Origin: Desulfobulbaceae bacterium
GTDB lineage: Bacteria; Desulfobacterota; Desulfobulbia; Desulfobulbales; UBA5123
Assembly: GCA_029865195.1 (NCBI GenBank)
Contig: JAOUHH010000167.1
Span: forward strand, 1 to 6,454
Direction of reading: 5' to 3'
DNA: 6,454 bases
The position numbers and the translations under genes are program-made. Shown here piece after piece: positions 1-3,921 of this stretch (positions are counted from its first letter, which is position 1; each line of letters starts with the position of its first letter). The notes beneath the pieces were generated by a model, which worked only from the letters and a program-made list of their open reading frames with translations, had not been told where the DNA came from and made no database searches.

Positions 1-339
1 CTGAAAAAATATGTGGCGACCACGGATTACCGCAAATACAACCTGGTCGAACCGGTGCTAAAACCGGAGGCGATGAGCCTGCAGGAACTGGAGCGGGAAC
101 TCGGCATGGCGGCCAGGACCTTTTTCATGCATAAATTTCAAAACCTCGACAAGCTGAGCCCGTGGAAACAAAAATTCATGACCGAGGTTTTCCGGCTGCT
201 GGTCAACAATTCGTATCTGGCGCAACAGATGCGGACGATGGCGACGCACGGCGAATCAATGCCGGCTGCCATCCGCGATGCCCTGCGCGAACCCACGGCC
301 GGCGACCTGCCGGAGCAGGTTATCCCCCCCATCCCCTGA
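1..339 (+). CDS. C-terminal end of a probable B12-binding radical SAM protein (BchE-like), 5' partial
   Basis: The reading frame is open from base 1 (Leu-Lys-Lys-Tyr, then a GTG at 13 that here is most likely an internal Val) to the TGA at 337-339, giving 112 visible residues. The DYRKYNL...PVLKPEAMS stretch, followed by a helical segment rich in Phe, Lys and Arg (RTFFMHKF, WKQKFMTEVFRLL), resembles the tail after the radical SAM barrel in anaerobic Mg-protoporphyrin ester cyclase/BchE-like, cobalamin-dependent radical SAM enzymes. There the pattern Y..Y.L..PV.K...M...EL is followed by a helical bundle. The diagnostic CxxxCxxC cluster and the B12 domain would lie upstream, outside the window, so neither reaction nor substrate can be told. 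The protein ends in a Pro-rich tail (EQVIPPIP). A short TGGGCC/GGCCCA hairpin without a T tract directly follows the stop. The family call rests on recalled pattern only. An unrelated helical C-terminus remains possible. Confidence 0.55.
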   Translation: MKKYVATTDYRKYNLVEPVLKPEAMSLQELERELGMAARTFFMHKFQNLDKLSPWKQKFMTEVFRLLVNNSYLAQQMRTMATHGESMPAAIRDALREPTAGDLPEQVIPPIP

Positions 340-408
340 TGGGCCAGGCAGGCCCAAGCCGCAAACCGGGGAACAACAGGCTAAAAAACAAAATTTCTCT
401 TTCCCGCA

Positions 409-437
409 TTCACTTGCAGGGTTATGTTGGATATGCT
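409..437 (+). promoter_or_regulatory. Candidate sigma70-type promoter for the cyclase operon
   Basis: TTCACT (409-414) matches TTGACA at four of six positions. TATGCT (432-437) matches TATAAT at four of six. They are separated by 17 bases, and the region is AT-rich compared with the genes. Transcription would begin near 443-445, giving a leader of about 95 bases before the first possible start codon. It is the best-spaced pair I found in the gap, but both boxes are imperfect, so this is a prediction only. Confidence 0.35.
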
Positions 438-445
438 AGCATTTT

Positions 446-486
446 TCACAGAAAAACCTGAATTTCGCCATCATCGAAATCTGTGA
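446..486 (+). other. Bipartite stem-loop in the cyclase leader
   Basis: Outer arms TCACAG (446-451) and CTGTGA (481-486) pair perfectly. Inner arms ATTTCG (462-467) and CGAAAT (475-480) pair around a seven-base loop. The right side is continuous, while the left side carries a ten-base bulge (452-461). It would lie at the very 5' end of the predicted transcript. There is no T tract immediately after it, so it is not an obvious terminator. It could stabilise the mRNA or be a protein-binding site. Confidence 0.4.
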
Positions 487-537
487 TTTTGCTGCAACAA
501 TCCGTGTTTTTCCATTATGTAGCCATCCCGGGCCGGC

Positions 538-2589
538 ATGCCCGCAGAGGAATACAATTTGTTCACCGGATTTAAGGTAAAAAAACTGCTCGCAAAATAT
601 GCCACGGCGGAAACCTCCCCGCAGGACGCCAGCATTGTCGCCGACCTCAAGGAAATCGGACAGGCCGCGGTGCGGGCGGCGATCGAGGGTTTTCAAACCA
701 AAAAAATCCCGGCCGCGAAAGCGCAATATTTGCTCGGCAAGATCTGTGACGAAACCTCTTTGGATGACATCATCCCGCTCCTTGGCGATCCCTACGACGA
801 GGTCCGGAGAGCGGCCAAGGAACTGATCGCCGACAAATGGAGCAAGACCGCAACCCCCAGGCTGATCGAAGCCCTGAAAAGTACCGACACCTACACCCGC
901 ACCAACGCCACCGAACTGCTGAGTTCTTTCAAATCAGATTCCTGCGTCCCCGACCTGGTCTCGCTGTTCAACACCGGCACCCCGGAAACCAAGCGCTGCA
1001 TCATCAAGATTATCGGCGGCGTCGGCGGCATGACCGGCACCAAGCTGGCCATGAGCGCCTTGAACGACAACAACTGGCAGGTCCGGCACGCCGCGGTCAA
1101 GTGTCTCGGCATCCTGAAGGCACCGGAAAGCGTCCCGCCCCTGCTTGAAAAGCTGGATGAAAAGGACCCGCAGATGAAGATGCTGGCCATGGATGCCCTG
1201 GACGCCATCGGCGACCGGAGCGCTTCGGCCAAGATGCTCGCCCTGCTCACCGACGACGACCTGCTTGTCCGGCAACGCGCCACCGACTGCCTGATCCATA
1301 TCGCCGATGCCAAGATAGTGCCGCAGGTTATCGAACTGATGCGCAACCCGGATGTAAACATCAGACGCTGCGCCATTGAGGTCCTGAAAAACCTCAAAGA
1401 CCCGCAAACCAGCGAAGAGTTGATGCGCGCCCTCAAGGACTCCGACTGGTGGGTACGTCAGATCGCCACCAGTTCGCTCTCCGCCCTGCATGGCGACAAC
1501 AACATCACCAGGGGTTTCATCGCCCTGACCCGTGACCCCGACGAAAACCTGCGCCGCTGCGCGGTTGAATTCTTCAACAACGTCGTTGACCCGCTTGCCT
1601 TCGACGCCCTCATCGAACGGCTGGCGGACGAAGACTGGTGGGTTCGGGAGAAAGCCCTGCGCGCTTTGGGCAAACTCAAGGACCAGCGGGCGGTGGTCCC
1701 CATCGCCAACATGGTCGAGGACCGGGAGGTCGGCAAGGGGGTGCCGGAGGTCCTGGCCAAGATCGGCGGCGATGCCGCCCTTGAGTGCCTGATCCGCTTC
1801 CTTGGTGAAAACTCCAAGCGGCTGAAGATCGAGACCATCAAGGCGCTCGGCCTGATGAGAAACAAAAACGCCACCGACGCGATCAAGCAATGTCTTTCCG
1901 ACCCGGATCAGGAGGTGGCCGGCCAGGCCGTCGAAATCCTTAAAAATCTCACCGGTATCCAGTTCACCGCCACCCCGGACGACGAACACGCGTCGGGGCG
2001 GGTCGTTTCGCAGAAATTTGCCGCCGGCACCTCGGTCACCGAGGCGATCCTGGTGCTTGACCTCTGCAACTCCACCGATATCGCCAACCGCTACGGCGAC
2101 ACCTTCTCCCTGAATCTGATCAAACACCTGACCGACATGGTCTCCCCCATCGCCCGCCAGGAACGCTGTCGGTTCAGCAAGGGCACCGGCGACGGTTTCC
2201 TGATGACCTTTCCTGATGCGGCCAACGCGGTCCGCTTTGCCCAGAACACCCTTATCACGGTGGCAAGGCACAACGAAAAGGCCGATGACCGGGAACGCAT
2301 CAACCTGCGCTTCGCCATCCATTTTGGCGAGGCCAAGGTAGACGACCAGGGTGACCGGATCGGCGTCGCGGTGAGCATGACCTTCCGGATCGAGGGGGTC
2401 AAGGCCGCCGGGCTGATCCCCCTCGAAGGCGGCATGACGCCCGAGGAAGTGCCATCCGACAACCGCATTCTGATCTCAGAAAACGTGGTCAAGGAGATCC
2501 AGCAGATGCAGGGGCCGCAAATCAAGCTGGTCGGGCTGTTCGAGTTGAAGGGGATTACCGGGCTGCACCGGATTTATTCGCTTACCTAG
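538..2589 (+). CDS. HEAT-repeat protein with C-terminal class III adenylate/guanylate cyclase domain
   Basis: The 683-residue product has two parts. Residues about 74-475 form about 13 HEAT-like (PBS-lyase-type) helical repeats. Their conserved basic position falls at 90, 121, 152, 183, 214, 245, 276, 307, 339, 370, ~400, 430 and 461. Residues about 500-683 form a class III nucleotide cyclase domain, which would convert ATP (or GTP) to cyclic nucleotide in the cytoplasm. Predicted catalytic residues are metal aspartates D508 (LDLCNSTD) and D552 (KGTGDGF), purine contacts K548 and D606 (adenylate-cyclase-type pair), and transition-state R617. The usual transition-state Asn is Ser613 (VSMTFR). 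A longer-than-usual loop of about 18 residues precedes ILISENV. No signal peptide or membrane helix is seen, so the HEAT array is probably a protein-interaction sensor. The start at 538 follows an in-frame TAG at 520-522, but a TTG at 559 has the better ribosome site. The gene is followed after 37 bases by a cyclic-nucleotide-binding protein, probably in one operon. The domain calls are firm. Activity and trigger are inference. Confidence 0.9.
   Translation: MPAEEYNLFTGFKVKKLLAKYATAETSPQDASIVADLKEIGQAAVRAAIEGFQTKKIPAAKAQYLLGKICDETSLDDIIPLLGDPYDEVRRAAKELIADKWSKTATPRLIEALKSTDTYTRTNATELLSSFKSDSCVPDLVSLFNTGTPETKRCIIKIIGGVGGMTGTKLAMSALNDNNWQVRHAAVKCLGILKAPESVPPLLEKLDEKDPQMKMLAMDALDAIGDRSASAKMLALLTDDDLLVRQRATDCLIHIADAKIVPQVIELMRNPDVNIRRCAIEVLKNLKDPQTSEELMRALKDSDWWVRQIATSSLSALHGDNNITRGFIALTRDPDENLRRCAVEFFNNVVDPLAFDALIERLADEDWWVREKALRALGKLKDQRAVVPIANMVEDREVGKGVPEVLAKIGGDAALECLIRFLGENSKRLKIETIKALGLMRNKNATDAIKQCLSDPDQEVAGQAVEILKNLTGIQFTATPDDEHASGRVVSQKFAAGTSVTEAILVLDLCNSTDIANRYGDTFSLNLIKHLTDMVSPIARQERCRFSKGTGDGFLMTFPDAANAVRFAQNTLITVARHNEKADDRERINLRFAIHFGEAKVDDQGDRIGVAVSMTFRIEGVKAAGLIPLEGGMTPEEVPSDNRILISENVVKEIQQMQGPQIKLVGLFELKGITGLHRIYSLT
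546..552 (+). promoter_or_regulatory. Shine-Dalgarno-like AGAGGAA favouring a TTG start at 559
   Basis: AGAGGAA lies six bases before a TTG codon (559-561) that is in frame with the cyclase gene, as its eighth codon when counted from the ATG at 538. The ATG itself is preceded by CCCGGGCCGGC, which contains no purine-rich ribosome binding site. The true start may therefore be the TTG, which would shorten the product by seven residues and give an N-terminus beginning Met-Phe-Thr-Gly-Phe. Confidence 0.5.
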
Positions 2590-2615
2590 GCGACACGGTT
2601 CAATTCAAAACCATT

Positions 2616-2620
2616 GGTGA
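2616..2620 (+). promoter_or_regulatory. Ribosome binding site (GGTGA) for the GTG start at 2627
   Basis: GGTGA lies six bases upstream of the GTG at 2627-2629. The nearby ATG at 2631 is in another frame and reads only three codons before TAG. An in-frame TGA at 2618-2620 excludes any earlier start. The GTG is therefore the only initiation codon that keeps the whole binding domain. Confidence 0.6.
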
Positions 2621-2626
2621 ATCACA

Positions 2627-3079
2627 GTGTATGAGCGCATAGAGCACATTCTCCGCGAAAACCCTTTTTTTGAAGATTTCGACTCGGACGAGATAGATTT
2701 TTTCGCCAAGCAGATGAGCCTGCGCAGCTTCCCGGAGAAGACCACCATTGTCCAGAAGGACGAACAGGGCGGCTTCCTGTTCTTCGTGGTCGACGGCGAG
2801 GTGGAGGTTCGCCTGGAAGGCTCCGACTTCAAGCAGATCCTCGTCGCCACCCTTGGCCGCGGCGCCTGCGCGGGCGAGATGTCGATCATCGATGATTATC
2901 CGCGCTCGGCAACCATCGTCACCGCCACCCCTTCGGATCTCCTGTTGCTCACCAAGAGCCGCCTTGAATCCATCTGCCAGGAAAACCCGCTGCTCGGCCT
3001 GAAGTTCATCAAGGGACTCAACAAAAGCCTCAGCATGAAGCTGCGCCAGACCACCGGCCAGTATGTTGACCTAGCCTGA
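2627..3079 (+). CDS. Stand-alone cyclic-nucleotide-binding domain protein (cNMP/CRP-like fold)
   Basis: The 150-residue protein is almost entirely one cyclic-nucleotide-binding domain. An N-terminal helix (ENPFFEDFDSDEIDFFAKQM, about 11-30) leads into the beta-roll (about 33-75). The phosphate-binding cassette is AGEMSIIDDYPRSATI (82-97), and a closing helix spans about 110-140. E84 and R93 sit where the family's ribose-binding Glu and phosphate-binding Arg lie, so binding looks competent. The RSAT ending fits either cAMP or cGMP. No helix-turn-helix, kinase or channel segment follows, unlike CRP/FNR regulators, so it probably acts by binding a partner protein. It sits 37 bases after the cyclase gene on the same strand, with no terminator between them, and is followed by a strong terminator. 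This suggests it reads the cyclic nucleotide made by its neighbour. Start is GTG (see the ribosome site entry). Its partner is unknown. Confidence 0.85.
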   Translation: MYERIEHILRENPFFEDFDSDEIDFFAKQMSLRSFPEKTTIVQKDEQGGFLFFVVDGEVEVRLEGSDFKQILVATLGRGACAGEMSIIDDYPRSATIVTATPSDLLLLTKSRLESICQENPLLGLKFIKGLNKSLSMKLRQTTGQYVDLA

Positions 3080-3093
3080 ACCGCATCGCCCAG

Positions 3094-3142
3094 CAACAGA
3101 AAAACCCCGTGCCTTGGTGAGGCGACACGGGGTTTTTTGTTG
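3094..3142 (+). terminator. Rho-independent terminator of the cyclase operon
   Basis: CCCCGTG (3105-3111) pairs with CACGGGG (3126-3132). The stem is extended by A-rich/T-rich flanks (AAAAA before, TTTTTT at 3133-3138), and CAAC/GTTG further out nearly completes the symmetry. The 14-base loop can form a small inner GCC/GGC pair. It begins 15 bases after the stop of the binding-domain gene. The A tract on the left means it could also stop transcription from the other strand. Confidence 0.88.
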
Positions 3143-3180
3143 CAATGTGCCGACGGATGGGCGGTAGCAATCACATTGCA
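3141..3180. repeat. 9-bp perfect inverted repeat TGCAATGTG / CACATTGCA
   Basis: TGCAATGTG (3141-3149) is the exact reverse complement of CACATTGCA (3172-3180). The spacer is 22 bases. It starts immediately after the terminator's T tract and ends about 15 bases upstream of the candidate promoter of the membrane-protein gene. The place and symmetry suit an operator or a second RNA hairpin. No known regulator box is recognised. Confidence 0.5.
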
Positions 3181-3194
3181 CGATCCAGCAAATA

Positions 3195-3223
3195 TCGACA
3201 AAAATCACCAATCAAGATATATC
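3195..3223 (+). promoter_or_regulatory. Candidate promoter for the membrane-protein gene
   Basis: TCGACA (3195-3200) matches TTGACA at five of six positions. It is 17 bases from TATATC (3218-3223), which matches the first four bases of TATAAT. Start of transcription would be near 3230, leaving a leader of about 60 bases. That leader contains a GC-rich hairpin (CCGCCG 3235-3240 with CGGCGG 3255-3260). The preceding terminator makes an independent promoter here necessary. Confidence 0.45.
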
Positions 3224-3291
3224 AACGGCTTCCCCCGCCGCTCGGCGCTTCTGCCGGCGGACCCGGCAACGATACTACGTAAGGATTATCC

Positions 3292-3852
3292 ATGAACTCC
3301 ACCACCCCGATCGCACCACGCTCCACCTTGCTCTCCGTCATCGCCTGGCTGTTCATCCTGGTCGGCGCTTTCACCACCCTCGCCAGCATGATCCAAGGCC
3401 TGATGTACGTCCGCATGCTTTCCATGCCGATGATGCATCAGGCCATGCATGAGGGTGCCCAGCACATGCCGTTTCTGCTCCAACTGCTGTTCGAGCATTT
3501 CCGGCTGTACCTTTCCTTTGTGTTCAGCCTCTCCTTCGCCACCCTGATTTCGGCGATCGGGCTCCTCAAACGCAACGATCCGTCCAGACGGGTATTCATC
3601 ACGGTGCTCATCGTCGTGATACTCGCCCTGCTGGCTGCCTTCATCACCCAGCTCTCCATCCGCCCGGCCACCGACAATATTCCGACCGCCCAGATCCCAG
3701 CGGAAGCCAAAACCATGATGCGGGCGATGAAAGGGTTCTTCTTCATCATCACCTTCTCTATTTCCTGTCTCTTCGGATGGCTCATCGCCTTTCTCACCGC
3801 GCCGGATACCAAGCGGGAGTTCACAAAAACGGACGGCCCGCCGGCATCATAG
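3292..3852 (+). CDS. Four-helix inner-membrane protein of unknown function
   Basis: I do not recognise this 186-residue family. Four hydrophobic segments are clear, at about 13-37, 72-92, 101-121 and 148-169. The basic KRNDPSRR loop (93-100) and the basic C-terminal tail (TKREFTK) fall on the same side by the positive-inside rule. That places both termini in the cytoplasm and two loops in the periplasm. The first periplasmic loop (38-60) is rich in Met and His (M38, M42, M45, M47, M48, H49, M52, H53, H58, M59). The second (122-147) is Pro/Thr/Ala-rich, containing IRPATDNIPTAQIPAEA. The start is supported by AAGGA at 3281-3285, six bases before the ATG. The gene appears to be a single transcription unit, with its own candidate promoter upstream and a hairpin terminator downstream. 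There is no cleavable signal peptide. Metal binding by the Met/His loop is only a possibility. Confidence 0.8.
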   Translation: MNSTTPIAPRSTLLSVIAWLFILVGAFTTLASMIQGLMYVRMLSMPMMHQAMHEGAQHMPFLLQLLFEHFRLYLSFVFSLSFATLISAIGLLKRNDPSRRVFITVLIVVILALLAAFITQLSIRPATDNIPTAQIPAEAKTMMRAMKGFFFIITFSISCLFGWLIAFLTAPDTKREFTKTDGPPAS

Positions 3853-3873
3853 GCTGACAGGCCGTTCGTGGAA

Positions 3874-3902
3874 TAGGGCAAGCCGTGCGGGCTTGCCCTT
3901 TA
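3874..3902 (+). terminator. Rho-independent terminator between convergent genes
   Basis: GGGCAAGCC (3876-3884) pairs perfectly with GGCTTGCCC (3890-3898) around a five-base loop (GTGCG), followed by TTTAT. It starts about 20 bases after the membrane-protein stop and lies about 20 bases beyond the stop of the opposing gene. It can therefore serve both, though the T tract on the minus strand (TATTCC) is poor. Confidence 0.78.
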
Positions 3903-3921
3903 TCGACAATGATCACCCTGA

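Noticed and set aside
13..339. A complete small gene starting at the GTG at 13
   Set aside because: The frame is open to base 1, there is no ribosome site before the GTG, and the sequence looks like the C-terminus of a larger enzyme.
340..356. TGGGCC-AGGCA-GGCCCA hairpin after the first gene as a terminator
   Set aside because: The stem is only six base pairs and no T tract follows, so rho-independent termination is not supported.
446..486. CRP-binding site suggested by TCACA and TGTGA near the cyclase promoter
   Set aside because: A CRP site needs TGTGA-N6-TCACA. Here the half-sites are in the reverse order and 30 bases apart, and neither has a proper partner at six bases.
436..726. A 96-codon minus-strand frame covering the leader of the cyclase gene
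   Set aside because: It overlaps the promoter region and the HEAT gene start, has no motif, and is better explained as chance.
934..2322. A 462-codon open frame on the minus strand over the HEAT repeats
   Set aside because: It mirrors the HEAT-repeat codons, has no recognisable domain, and lies opposite a well-supported gene.
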